NCBI GenBank assembly: GCA_026874595.1
Contig: CM049310.1
Coordinates: 55,991,058-56,055,057, forward strand
Origin: Sipunculus nudus
Taxonomy: Eukaryota; Annelida; Sipuncula; Golfingiida; Sipunculidae
DNA length: 64,000 bases
Direction: 5' to 3'
In this document: one piece after another, positions 24,491-36,457 of the stretch
How the letters are laid out: the number at the start of each line of letters is the position of its first letter
How positions within the stretch are numbered: the stretch's first letter is position 1
Notes under the pieces: generated by a model
What the model saw: the letters and a program-made list of their open reading frames with translations, nothing else
What the model was told of the DNA's origin: nothing
The model's database searches: none
Made by a program: the position numbers and the translations under genes

Positions 24491-27400
24491 CAAACAAGGC
24501 TTACAGGCCTAATGTTAACCTGTGCACTGAGAAATACACCAGGTATAATGCTTCAATGCTGGACCATTACTTTTCATGTATATGAACAATGCAAGTACTA
24601 AACATTTTAAATAAGAAACAATTACACAAACATCACTGCAGAAATTCTGGCATGGGTGCACACGACACAAAAATGATTGTAGTTGGCACCACCAGTCTTG
24701 TATACAACAAAGCTATCAGAGATATATACGTATGCCAAATTTCAGACTGATATATCAAACCCTCCTGAGAAATAAGCAGGGACACACACTGTGCAAAAAT
24801 TATTGTAGGTGGCACAACCAGTCTTGTATACAACAAAGCTTTTCGATATGTATAAATATGCCCAATTTCAGGCTGATATATCAAATAAGCAAGCACATAC
24901 ACTGTGCAAAAGTCATTTTAGATGGTGACATGTATCTTGCGAACAAGAAAGCCATCAAAGACACATAGACAGGTCAAAATATCTGGCCAATACATCAAAC
25001 TTACCTTGAGTCTGATGCAAGGGGCTGACCATGATTAGGTGAGAAAGGCAGTTGCTCCCCCCCAAGAGAGAATTGTGACAAATTGCTGGCTCAGGCTACT
25101 GCACTGAAGGAACTCATGACCTGCACCTGGCTAGACTGAGTGAACTTTTGACCTGTACCTGGCTGCACCGAGTGAACGCACCTGTTGCATAATCTGACAC
25201 AGTTGGCAGTCTGCCAAAGCTATAAATAGATCCAGTCTGAACTTTGGTGCCAAATCTGATGCAGTGGGCAGTCTGCCAACGCTATAAATAAAATGTAGCT
25301 ACTGCACTGAGTGAACTCCTGACCTATACCTGCTGCACTGAGTGAACTCTTGACCTGTTGCCTAATCTGATAGAGTTGGCAGTATGCCAAAGCTATAAAT
25401 AGATCTAGACTGACCTTTGGCCTGTTGCCAAATCTGAAATAGTAGCCACACTATTGCAAAGCATCACATGATATTCATTAGGTGATCACATGCTACCTAT
25501 GAGGTGATCAAACGGTGCCCATGGGGTGTTCACATGTCACCCATGAGGTGATAACATGCTTTGTGCTTGGCTGCAATGACTAAACTCTTGACATATATCT
25601 GGCTGCACTGAATGAACTCTTGATCTGTTGCCAAATCTGAAACAGCTGGTAGTTTCTTAACCTATTTAAAAATACAGACACAATCTTGGGTTGTTGGTAA
25701 ATCTGTTTACACATACAGAAAGACTTTGGCTAAAATGATTTTTTTTCAAGTGGACATATTCAAAAACTTTTATCAATTTATCTAGAATAATAAAAGATGT
25801 AGTCCTTTCATTGTTAAAGGTCCAATAATTCGGAAAAAATTCATTCAAGTAAACTTGAACAAAGGCCACCACGACATATGAAACTTCAAATATGAGTCAT
25901 GTGACCAACATTTGCACAATACTTGGTAATACTAGCTTCTGTCATTTCTGAGATTACTATATCAGTATGCTTACTTGGCTAAATGACTACGTTCAAATTT
26001 GTGTAACTCCACTAAAATTCATCAAATGCAAACCATTTGAACAAACTTGAGATGGCTTGCCTTTGGGATCATTTCTGTAAAATATTGAACAATTGGCTGA
26101 ACTGTTTACAAGAAGAACACTTTTAAAGGTTTTTCAGCTTTTTCCCTATAAAATCTAAGTAAATGCAGATAGCAAACAAGTGGCCCATGGGCCATGACGC
26201 TCAGTTGAATTCAAGAAATGTTGAACAATGAGCAAAATAACTGCCAGAGTGCAAACAAACCATGAATTTTGTGAAGAGTCCTTTGAAATGGGTTTCAGTG
26301 GGCTTTTAGACAGATGACAACTTCATTTGAAGGTCTCATAAATAGAAAAAAAATTCTTAAAAAATTTGAAAAAAAATACAGGTAGTGCAACCAGTCTGCA
26401 GGAACTGATGAAACACTTATTAAGGCATTAGTTATTCAGATACTTGAGCTTTTGTTTGTATCATATTTTTAATTATTCTTGGGGGTATTTATGAGCCCTA
26501 TAGCTTGGAGAATATGGGTAACAGAAACCTAATTTCAGGTTTCCAAGGAGATTTTTCATTAGTCTCCCTGGATGTCAAGTAAGAAGATTCTAGGTTCAGC
26601 AGGTACAGTTTGTGCCATGTTATCAGATGACCACTTCATTTGAAGGTCTCATAAATAGAGAAAAAATGCCTAAAAAATTGAAAAAAATACAGGTGGCACC
26701 ACCAGTTTGCAGAAACTGATGGAACACTCCATGATCAATATGACTGCAAAGAATCATGGAGATCAATGCATTAGTTATTCAGATACTGGAGCTTTTGTAT
26801 CAAATTTTTAATTAATCTGAGGGGTACTTACTACAAAGGATATGGGTAACAGAGACCTAATTTCATGTTTTCAAGGAGATTTTTCATGGACCTCCCTGGA
26901 TATTAAGTTTGAAGATTCCAGGTCCAGTGGTTACGATTTGTGCCCTATTAAAATGATGACATTTTCATTGCAGATCTGAAAAAAGGAGAAAAAAATTGGA
27001 AAAATAAAAAAAGGCACCAGTCTGCAGGAACTGATGGAACATCCCATGATCAATATTCATGCAAAGAATCATGGTGATCAATGCAGTAGTTATTCAGATA
27101 CTTGAGCTTTGGTATCAAATTTTGCATTATTCTGGGGATACTTTGGAGCCCCATAGCTCAAAGGATATGGGTAACAGAGACCTAATTTCAGGTTTTCAAG
27201 GAGATTTTTCATGGACCTCCCGGGATGTCAAGTGAGAAGATTCCAGGTCCAGCGGTTATGATTTGTGCCCTGTTAACAGACGGCCGGACGGCCGGACGAC
27301 GGACAAAGGGTGATGGCTATAGCTCAGATGACTTTCAGTCAGCTGAGCTAAAAATTAAGCTGAATCCCACAACATGTGATATGTGAAAGATTATTGCATA

Positions 27401-27922
27401 AAATCTGGGGATGGTAGCACCTGCTATTCCTGAGAAATTAGGGGTTAATGTACAGATGACCAATGACCCCCGTACAAAAAAAGGTCAATGCAAGTGGCGC
27501 CACCAATACCTGAATTTCATATATGACTCATGTGACCAACACTGGCATAAAATTTGGCATAGCTCTGGCCGTTTCTGAGATTGTCATTTTAGTATGCTTT
27601 TTTGGACAGATGACTAAGTTCAACTTCCTTTAACTCGGACAAATTTCACTGAACTTTAACCATTCAAACAAACATGAGACAGATGGTATAAAAGATTATT
27701 TCTGTGAAATATTGAACAATTTGGCTTGACCATTTCGTCAGAGAAGATTTTTAAAGGTTTTTTTTAGCTTTTTCTCTATAAAATCTAAGAAAATGCTGAG
27801 TTTTTCAGATGGCTAATTTTTTGCGTTAAATTTCATGATGCTAGCTCATCTTTTCTGAGATAGTATGGGTAAACATACAGACAACGCCACATCATCGCAT
27901 TTGCTCACAGGTTCGCTAAAAA
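24491..27922 (+). mobile_element. F1 repeat (copy e), full length with F2 nested
   Basis: 5' end: AAACAAGGCTTACAGGCC (24492-24509), then ATGTTAACCTGTG. 3' end: CTCACAGGTTCGCTAAAAA (27904-27922). It carries the same block order as copy d (trinket units, TATA-containing satellite at 25090-25410, then F1 core). At 26172-27354 an entire F2 element interrupts it. Aligning the flanks with copy d at 20640-20670 gives the uninterrupted sequence. Confidence 0.78.
26172..27354 (+). mobile_element. F2 repeat (copy c), complete
   Basis: It starts AAACAAG with the perfect palindrome TGGCCCATGGGCCA (26181-26194) and GCTCAGTTGA (26199-26208). It ends with TCAGCTGAGC (27339-27348), the inverse of the 5' motif with one mismatch; this is also the right arm of the terminal hairpin TAGCTCAG…CTGAGCTA. 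Three core units repeat 'ACCAGTCTGCAGGAACTGAT' and a 'CCTAATTTCAGGTTTTCAAG' block. Its insertion point is shown by comparison with F1 copy d, and no target-site duplication is visible, in keeping with Helitron-type insertion. Confidence 0.85.
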
Positions 27923-28149
27923 TTACTACAAATGCATATTGAATGCAAAATTATATACAGATACATCTCACTGATGCAAAAAATCTTAAATTGAGTATGG
28001 ATACCAGTTATTTATAATCCATGTGCAGCCGTTTTTATATACCCAAAGAGAGCTGTATACCTGTGATTGTAACATTGCCTGGCATGAGGAATATCTAAAA
28101 TTAAAAATCTACATTTTTTAAAAGCTTTTAAAAAATATTCTTGTCAATA

Positions 28150-29288
28150 TTAACCATAGATAACCTGAAATCTAAATATCTAGAGGCATGATGCAACAGA
28201 TCCTGATAAACTGGTGCCAGGCCAGATGTATCTGCTTCACGCAGCTAACATATATGGTAAAATGACTCGATTCTATTTTTATAATTCAGCCAAAATTCAT
28301 TCTTTGAACCATAAAAACAATTATTATAAGAATTATTCAGGGGATTATTCTTGTAAAATATTAAACAAATTGGCCTCAGTGGCATCAGTCAGAAAAAAGT
28401 TTTGCAGGTTTGTTCCTCATATGGGAAAATACAGCAAAATGGCTAAGTTAAGCTTCCCATAACTCAGCCAAAAATCACTGAACCAAAACCATTTGAACAA
28501 ACTTGATTTATCAACATCTAAAGATGTTTAATGTGTGAGATTTAAGAATTTGGCCCAGTGGTTTTTGAGAAGAAGATCTTTGTAGCCACTAAGCTAAAAT
28601 GGGCTGTTATGACATATGACTAAATTCAGCTTCCAATAACTCAGCCAAAAGTCACTGAACTGAGACCATTTGAACAAACTTCAGAAAGCACTACCCTAGG
28701 ACCATTGCAATATAAACAATTTGGCCATATGGTTTCAGAGAAGAAGTTTTTTGTAGCTGTCCGTATGACACTGATGGCACTGATAACCCCCGTCCAAAAA
28801 AAGGCCAATGCAGGTGGCGCCACCAATACCTCAATTTCAGATATGACTCATGTGACTAACATTGGCATAAATTTGCTGATGATAGCTCCAGCCGTTTCTG
28901 AGATTGTAATTTTAGTATGCTTTTTTGGACAGATGACTAAGTTTAACTTCCTGTAACTCGTCCAAAAATCACCGAACTTTAACCATTCAAACAAACTTGA
29001 GAGAGATTGTTCCAGGAATAATTTCTGTGAAATATTGGACAATTTGGCTGAACAGTTTCGGAGAAAAAGTTTTTACAAAGCTTTTTAAGCTTTTTCCCTA
29101 TAAAATCTAAGAAAATGCAGTTAGCCAAAAAATAAGCAAACCCGATAGAGTTTTTTAGATGACTAATTTTTAGCATAAAATTTCGTGATGCTAACTCTTG
29201 CCATTTTCAAGATAGTATGGGTTAACGTAGAGACGACGGACATTGGACGACCCAACACCATCGTATAAGCTCACAGGTTTGCTAAAAA
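28150..29288 (+). mobile_element. F1 repeat (copy f), 5' truncated
   Basis: 28150-28270 matches the 'CCTGAAATCTAAATnTCnAG…CTGATAAACTGGTGCCAGGC' segment at 4768-4880. 28631-29288 matches the window's first 677 bp. The 3' end reads AGCTCACAGGTTTGCTAAAA (about 29268-29287). GGTGGCGCCACC is at about 28812-28823. The F1 5' palindrome is absent. Confidence 0.65.
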
Positions 29289-29610
29289 AAATTCTGGTGG
29301 TGCCACCACTTTTTAGGGATCTGACAAAAATCTGCTGATGGTCAATATTTAAGGCAAGATTCATGACAATCCATTCATTAATTATCAAGATACTGCAGGT
29401 TCTGTATCAAGTTTTTTATTATTCTGGGGGGAACCTTCAAACCCCACAGCTTAAAGGATATAGGTCATAGTGACCTAATTTCAGGTTTCCAAGGAGATTT
29501 TTTATTGACCTCCCTGGATGTTAACTTAGAAGTTTCTAGGACCAGCAGTTATGATTTGGGCCCTGCTATAAACGCCCAGATGGCCGGACGCCCAAACACA
29601 CGTTATTAGT
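29289..29610 (+). mobile_element. F2 repeat (copy d), partial
   Basis: One core unit: GGTGGTGCCACCAC at 29296-29309, then GACCTAATTTCAGGTTTCCAAG near 29472. It stops after 'GCCGGACGCCC' without the terminal hairpin. It abuts the F1 copy f 3' end, repeating the F1-then-F2 order seen at 677 and 2240. Confidence 0.6.
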
Positions 29611-30830
29611 TTCAGATCTAGCCATCAGTGCAACCCCCCCCCCCTTCCATCCCACTGAGTCCTGAAGAGATAGAGATTGAATGATTATCTTGGAAGTCTC
29701 CAATGCAACTTAACCTGACATGCTTAGCTATGAACCAAAATATTCATTTTACCTGGGATTCAGAATTAATATCTAAAGGTATTCTTTAACTGACATTTTG
29801 CTCAGCGCTCCCTTCTCAGAACCCAAAGGCCCAACAAACAATTATCCATACCATTAGTAGCTATTAATCAAGTATCAATTTCACTAGGCTTAAGAGCATG
29901 TATCACTAGTACACAATATTCCACATGAATGTACTATATACAGAAAGGTATACACAAACCAAGTCATCAATATTGTAGCTCCAGTTTTTTTTGGGGGGGG
30001 CTAAATCTGTAATTAGTGTGGGTCTAAATCCGTAATTATCAAACCATCAACGGCTACATGAGTGAAGCAATACAAAGCTGGCATTGCTCTTGAGATCAGA
30101 AATCCTGTGCAGAAATCATCAAGAGTCTGGCACATACATCCAACTGCCATTAGTGAAATTGCCACTTCCACCACAAAAACTCACACTGAGTGTTGCTAGG
30201 GAACATGCATAATTCACAACCTTTAGGGGACAGGTGAAATCTATGTGTCATGTTCAAAGGTTGAAATTCTGAGGCTGTCATTGATGGCAGTTTTATTAGC
30301 ACTTTACCTTTCATTATACTGGGTAATGTCTGCAAGTTATATCATCTGGAGCAAACTAACCTGCTTATCAAGATTTTCTTGCAATATATATAGTGTCATA
30401 TACACGCCATATTACTCAGAGCAAAGTCCATCAAATTGAATCATGTATGAAAAGCCTTATGTCTCATAAGTCTTATATGGAGTCACTGGACACATGAAAG
30501 AACATGAAATCAATTAATTAGGGTGAGTAGATGAATAGCACTATTGGTAGATTTTTTCAGATAAACCTCTACATTACTCTGGAACAATCTCACAAGTATC
30601 TCTTTATAAGAGATAAAATAATGGAGCAAGCACCACCCCTACTATATTAGTATGACTATCTATACAAGTCTCTTACAGACACAAAACTGGATTCCCCTAC
30701 ATTATCTTTCCTAAGCCACCTAAAATATCTTCAACAGATAAAACAATGAATCCCCCTGCATTACTTTGGTATAGCTAAGTACAAACTACCTTATATCTAG
30801 ATATTACAGTTAATTCATTAAATCATTAGG
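29611..30830. other. No gene seen
   Basis: C-rich tract at 29632-29644, T8G8 run at about 29987-30000. Otherwise unremarkable AT-rich DNA. Confidence 0.4.
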
Positions 30831-30833
30831 GAG

Positions 30834-31073
30834 AATGCTTGTCCACTGGGAAAACAAATCCAGGAACATCAGAAACAAGCAACATCTGCAGTTTATGAAC
30901 ACCAAAGGGATGCTAGACACCTGATGCAGATGGACTCAGTCAAGATCTTAGGGGTGGACTCTGTTGACATCAGGAGAATGGTAAAGAAAGCACCCAACAT
31001 CAAATGTCACCAATCTGCCCTAAACCGAGACTCGAAACTACCACAGATTTACTTCATCCCAATGGTCATGTGA
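30834..31073 (+). pseudogene. Retroelement relic: GIY-YIG-type C-terminal tail
   Basis: A continuous 79-codon frame ending at TGA (31071-31073), with an in-frame stop upstream at 30819. Its peptide has, in order, PLGKQIQEH, then SAVYEHQRDARH, KILGVD…IRRMVKK and SALNRDSKLPQIY. This order resembles the C-terminal GIY-YIG nuclease tail of Penelope-like and related retroelement polymerases, which typically end with a VKEA-I-(x)-P-LNRD-(x)-LP-IY pattern. The catalytic GIY and YIG motifs and all of the reverse transcriptase are missing, so it is a dead 3' fragment. Assignment is by motif recall only. Confidence 0.6.
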
Positions 31074-31271
31074 CAACAACTGAGTTGTTGTAAGTAGGCC
31101 TATGCTAGTCTGCTAAGGATGATTGGGTGATATATATATACAGTTAAGGGCTACAGCCAGTCCCTGAGTTGAGAATTTGACCAACCTTTAAACAACAATC
31201 TTATTTTGAAGTCTGGAACATCATTTAAGCATCATTTAAGTATCAATAATCCAAATGTCATTCATCTAAAA

Positions 31272-33340
31272 ACTAGATGTGTCGGAACGACACGAATGCC
31301 CCCGCCTTGGGCAAATTAGAAACATTTGTAAAATTTTTTTAAGTTCAGGAGGTGTCGTATGGTCAAAAGTAAGTCAACAAGGGCAAAATGCAAACTCGAT
31401 CTGTAACGGGTCATTATCAAGCAACACACCAAAAATCATGCCAGTATATGCAGGCATTGTAAAAAAAAGTCCATACATGTGCATTTTCCATAAAAATTTC
31501 TGTCTTTCATGAAATTTTCTATGTTTAGGAGCCGTAAAACAATCAAAAGTAGGTCAACCGGGATGAAATGCGAACTCGATCTGTAACTGTCATTATCTGC
31601 CCACACATAAAAAATCAGGGTGGTATCTGCAGGCATTGAGGAAAAAAAGTAAGTACATATGCATTTGTTATGAAAATTTATATTTTTCATGAAACTTTCT
31701 ATGTTCAGGAGCAGTCAAATGGTCAAAAGTAGGTCAACTGAGAGAAAACAAGAACTCGATCTGTAACTGGTCATTATCTGCCTACACACCAAAAATCAGG
31801 CCCGTATCTGCAGGCACTGTGAAAAAAAGTCCATACATATGCACCTTTTTATGAAATTTTCTTTGTTAGAGCACCGTCAAACGGTCAAAAATAGGTCAAC
31901 TGGGACAAAACGTGAACTTGATCTGTAACTGGTCATTATCTGCCCACACACCAAAAATCAGGCCAATATCTGCAGGTATTGTGAAGAAAAGTCTGTACAA
32001 GTGTATTTGTCATGAAAATTTATGTTTTACATGAAATTTTCTATGTTCAGGAGCCGTAAAACAGTCAAAAGTAGGTCAACCAGGACGAAATGCGAACTCA
32101 ATCTGTAACTGGTCAATATCTGGCAACACACCAAAAATCAGGCCAATATCTGCAGGCATTGCGAAAAAAAGTCCGTACATGTATATTTGTCATGATATTT
32201 CATATTTTTCATGAAATTTTCTATGTTCAGGAGCCGTAAAACGGTCAAAAGAAGGTCAACAAGGAGGAAACGCAAACTCGATCTGTAACAGGTCTATATC
32301 CGCCCACACACCAAAAATCAGGCCAAAATCTGCAGGCATTGCGAAAAAAAGTCTGTACATGTGTATCTTTCATGAATATTTCTATTTTTCATGAAATTTT
32401 CTATGTTTGTACAACGGTCAAAAGTAGGTCAACCGAGACGAAAGGCGAACTTGATCTGTAACTGGTCTATATTTGCCCTCACACCAAAAATCAGGCCAAT
32501 ATCTGCAGGCATTGGGAAAAAAAGTCTGTACATGTGTATCTGTCATGAATATTTCTATTTTTCATTAAATTTTCTAAGTTTAGGAGCCGTAAAACAGTCA
32601 AAAGTAGGTCAATCGGGACGAAACGCGAACTCTATCTGTAACTGGTCTATATCTGTCCACACATAAAAAATCAGGCCAATATCTGCAGGCACTGCGAAAA
32701 AAAAGTCCGTACATGTGTATTTGTCATGAAATTTCATATTTTTCATTAAATTTTCTAAGTTCAGGAGCCGTAAAACGGTCAAAAGTGGGTCAACCAGGAC
32801 GACACGCGAACTTGATCTGTAACTGGTCTATATCTGCTCACACACCAAAAATCAGGCCAATATCTGCAGGCATTGCGAAAAAAAGTCTGTACATGTGTAT
32901 CTGTCATGAATATTTCTATTTTTCATGATATTTTCTAAGTTTAGGAGCCGTAAAACGGTCAAAAGTAGGTCAACCGGGACGAAACGCGAACTCGATCTGT
33001 AACTGGTCTATATCTGCTTACACACCAAAAATTAGGCCAATATCTGCAGGCACTGCGAAAAAAAGTCCGTAGATGTGTATTTGTCATGAAATTTCATATT
33101 TTTCATGAAATTTTCTATGTTCAGGAGCCGTAAAACAGTCAAAAGTGGGTCAACCAGGACGAAACGCGAACTCGATCTGTAACTGGTCTATACCTGCTCA
33201 CACACCAAAAATCAGGCCGAAATCTGCAGGCATTGCGAAAAAAAATCCGTACAACTGTTTGATTTCTGAATGACGGAAGGACAGAATGACGGACATGGGT
33301 AAAACTATATGCCCCGGCCACTTTGTGGCGGGGGCATAAA
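31272..33340 (+). mobile_element. F5 element, complete, about eleven 180-bp core repeats
   Basis: Starts AAACTAGA with hairpin GTGTCG-GAA-CGACAC (31279-31293), then ATGCCCCCGCC (31296-31306). Ends in hairpin ATGCCCCGGCCAC-TTT-GTGGCGGGGGCAT (33309-33337), whose last 11 bases are the exact inverse of the 5' motif, followed by A's. The core is about eleven head-to-tail units of close to 180 bp (unit boxes 'GGAGCCGTAAAACGGTCAAA' near 32050, 32230, 32764, 32943 and 33123). Because 180 is divisible by three, frames run open across units; these are not treated as genes. A GACGGAAGGACAGAATGACGG run precedes the 3' hairpin. Confidence 0.87.
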
Positions 33341-33342
33341 AA

Positions 33343-34074
33343 AAAAAAACATGTAACCTGAAATATAAAAGTGAGAAGCAAAATAATTACAGTTCATTCT
33401 TAAATTTTATCATGAGTAAAATAGTCAAATATTCTGAATTAGTAAACTGATTCACTTTTACAAAATGAATTCACAGTAATTCTACCCGCAATGGTTTAAA
33501 AACAAGGCAAATACCAAAATAAAGAAAAAGAATTTAGGTTAATACAGACTTGAAAATTGCAACACAACAGTTCAGTATATACAGAGAAAACAGCTGCAGG
33601 AAAACATGATTGTAATGGAAGGGTTGTGTGGGAAACACCCCATGTGCCAAGCAAGAAAGGGTTTGAACGCCATCTCAGCATTGATTTATAACAGTTATGT
33701 TAAATCTGTTGCCATAATTGATTCTGATCTATCCCCATTAGAACAGTTAACTGCAGGCAAGAGGAAGTCCTCCAAGGAATGTCAACAAGCCATTACCAGG
33801 CGAATAAAACTCTGCTCAACTAGAAATAATGTACTACGAACTAAATGTTGCCATGAGCACCTTTATACAACTGGAGTATAGCCTACAGTGAGAGATATTA
33901 CCATTTAGTCACAAGAAGAAAATATCTGAACCTTAGGGTTTGTAGTTCTTTCCTACATGACTTTCAGTAAGCTCAGCTAAAGCTTGTAAGAGATGCTAAT
34001 GGAGGTGAAGCACTGGCCTGGACAGACAGTTTGAATTTAAAGAAAACATATTTTCATTGCACACTAAATCTATA
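33343..34074. other. No gene recognised
   Basis: A plus-strand frame at 33606-33881 is open for 91 codons with a lysine/arginine/cysteine-rich end, but shows no recognisable domain and no convincing acceptor. No repeats noted. Confidence 0.35.
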
Positions 34075-34077
34075 TTA

Positions 34078-34414
34078 GGCCAAAAAAAATTTAAGGTATG
34101 GTTCTCAGGCACCACCCGCATCAATTTTAAACCCCCGCATCAAAAATTTTTATTTTGATTTTCAATAAAAACTTTCCAATTTTGAGCTGCTGCCGCTCCG
34201 ACATTTCTTTTAAGAAGATAAAATTATACAATTTTCTTTTTTATGTAGTGCTTTTACTTGTTTAGCAAAATAAAACTGTTATTTTCGTGCTTTTCCCTTA
34301 TCATTTGACATTTTTATCGAAACATACCAAAAAATTTAAAATAAAAAAAGCGCCCGCCCGCATTGATTTCTGAAAAAAAGTGCCTGAGAACCATACCTTT
34401 TTTTTATTTTGGCC
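34078..34414. mobile_element. PIF/Harbinger-like MITE with TTA duplication
   Basis: Terminal inverted repeats begin GGCCAAAAAAAATTTAAGG (left) and, inverted on the right, end …ATTTTGGCC. They extend about 37 bp through GGTATGGTTCTCAGGCAC with a few mismatches. TTA flanks both sides (34075-34077 and 34415-34417), the target-site duplication typical of PIF/Harbinger elements. It is 337 bp and non-coding. Its interior (…TTTATGTAGTGCTTTTACTTG…) resembles the foldback spacer at 7765-7879. Confidence 0.85.
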
Positions 34415-34899
34415 TTAATTCTCTGATACATGCCTGAATGGTGGTCTTCCGAGAGCCTGCATATTTTTTCTCTGACCTACAGACTTACGCTTCCTTTATT
34501 TGTTTGCTGTCCTGGATTCAGCTTGCTTAGGAAAAGTCAGAGCTTCTGGCTTGAATTGCTGATTACTTTCTACCTGTGACATACAGGATTGAGCACTTTG
34601 GTGGCTCAGTGTTTATTTTTTTGTCCCGGTAAGTATGTCTATTTTATATAAAAACAAAGATGTCTTACACAAAGTGAACAACAGCTGTAAGCAGTTTCCC
34701 TCCACTTTAGTAAATAAAACAAGCCAAATGGTATTCCACTTCTTAATGCTGGATTAATTAAATCACACATTTAGCTCAGTAGAGCTCAAAAAACCTTCAC
34801 AAATGACAAACACTTGACAAACCCTCATGAAAGATAATTAAATAACTAGATATGGATATGTTGGGCATCAAATATACCATGGTTTCCTAAAATGTTTTA

Positions 34900-35790
34900 T
34901 TAGGCCCCCTTCTTCTAAAGCATTGATGACACATCCAAAGTCCTGGTCAACATATACAGCTGTAACCCAACATGAGGCTCTAATTAACATTTATGCACAC
35001 ACATACCAAATTTCACAGAAATGTCCATTAGTGTAAGTTATATTACCCACATGCTTTTCATTAGCAGTGATAGGTTGATAAACAAAGCAAAACAGAGAAA
35101 TAAGTGCAGATGCCATCACCAGTCTTCCATCAAAGATAAAGCTTTCCAAGATTTCTAGTCATTCTGAATTTCTAGGCAATCCTGTTCCATAAAAAAATCT
35201 ACTTTTTTAACAGCCAATAGTTGGTAAGATTTTCACCATATGTGGAACTATTTACACAAAGGTTACTTCATAGTACAGGTCATGACACCAGTTTATAAAG
35301 GCTTCATCCTCGGACTTGTATTCATGCCTCTGCAAAATTTGAAAGATATCTGCATGTTTATAAATACGCTTTAGAGTTATATTTTTGTCATTGTTGGTGA
35401 GTACCGGTAGTCTTGATAAGGTAGTTAACTAGCTGTGCAAAATTGGAAAGTCAGTCACAGAAGGAATCACCAGTCTTCTGTACATACAAGACAAAGCTAT
35501 TTAAGATACAAGATATTTAATCATGCCAATTTTCAGAACAATCAATCATCCAAACTTTCATGAATTTTCACTGAAAAATGGGCCTCTTGAAGGTCAGGGT
35601 CACTCTCATAGAAAAGGTCATGATCCTTTTTTGAAAATAAATGCTGTCTTCTGTGCACATGACAAAGAACAGTCATGAAAATGATCAGTCCAATAGTTTT
35701 GAATAACTGTGCCAACAAGCAATGTCTAATGCAGTGACAGTGCAGTCATGCTGAAACCATAGTATCCCTGACTTTTAGTCAAGGGATGCA
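34900..35790 (+). mobile_element. F3 relic with degenerate 3' hairpin
   Basis: Ends AGTATCCCTGACTTTTAGTC then AAGGGATGC (35761-35789), a decayed F3 hairpin. The core includes CACCAGTCTTCC…CAAAG boxes at about 35115 and 35470, and 'GGTCAGGGTCACTCTCATAG' at 35593. No 5' palindrome or CTAGA start found. Confidence 0.5.
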
Positions 35791-36457
35791 CTAAATCTCC
35801 AACTACATAAACCAATACTAGTGATTATACTAAGTAGAACACAAGGTTCCTTCTCTAGTGAAAAACACAGAAATGATATAAAAAAATAAAAGAAAATGGT
35901 ATTAAAGCTCTTGTTTCATACACTGTGATAGGATTCAAACTGGAAGTATAACGTAATGTATCCCCACCAACAACAAACAGCCCAATACATTCCATCCCCT
36001 CTTATGCGATTCAAATTCAGCAATGCACAAAGTATCTCTAACATGACAATTATTTGGAATTAAATGACCAATTATCTTTGTATTGAACTAAAATTCTAGA
36101 CCAACAGTGATACTTTATTTCTAAACTATATACTAAACTATACAAGTAATCCTGCTGGCAGACAAGGAACCACATGGAACTGAACAGAGGTGAAACAAAA
36201 TCCTTAATATTGGAGGAAGTGAATATGTAATAACACCAGATATGCATTTAAATCAACCATCTATACTCTAATAATCATCTAGCCAATGGAAACTCATAAT
36301 TGGTTTACATTCCATTAATAATTCTAAAGGACTAAGAAAAATACCCTTTCAATGAGTGTTCATGGGTCTTGTATTTCAATATGGTTAACAGGAAAAACAT
36401 GGATCAATTCAAACAAGTTAAAACTTGGAAATTATATAAATTTTTAAAAGATTTTTT
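35791..36457. other. No gene seen
   Basis: AT-rich sequence between an F3 relic and a SINE. Nothing recognisable. Confidence 0.35.

Noticed and set aside
31279-32928. Open frames with a recurring KVGQ-(x)-NANSICN pattern
   Set aside because: The 180-bp unit is divisible by three, so one frame stays open across units. No start context or domain.
31340-33240. Possible CRISPR-like array
   Set aside because: The repeats are about 180 bp, contiguous and diverging, with no short repeat/spacer alternation, in animal-type DNA.
33606-33881. Plus-strand 91-codon frame
   Set aside because: Protein-like composition but no recognisable domain, no good acceptor and no supporting repeat or conservation evidence within the window.
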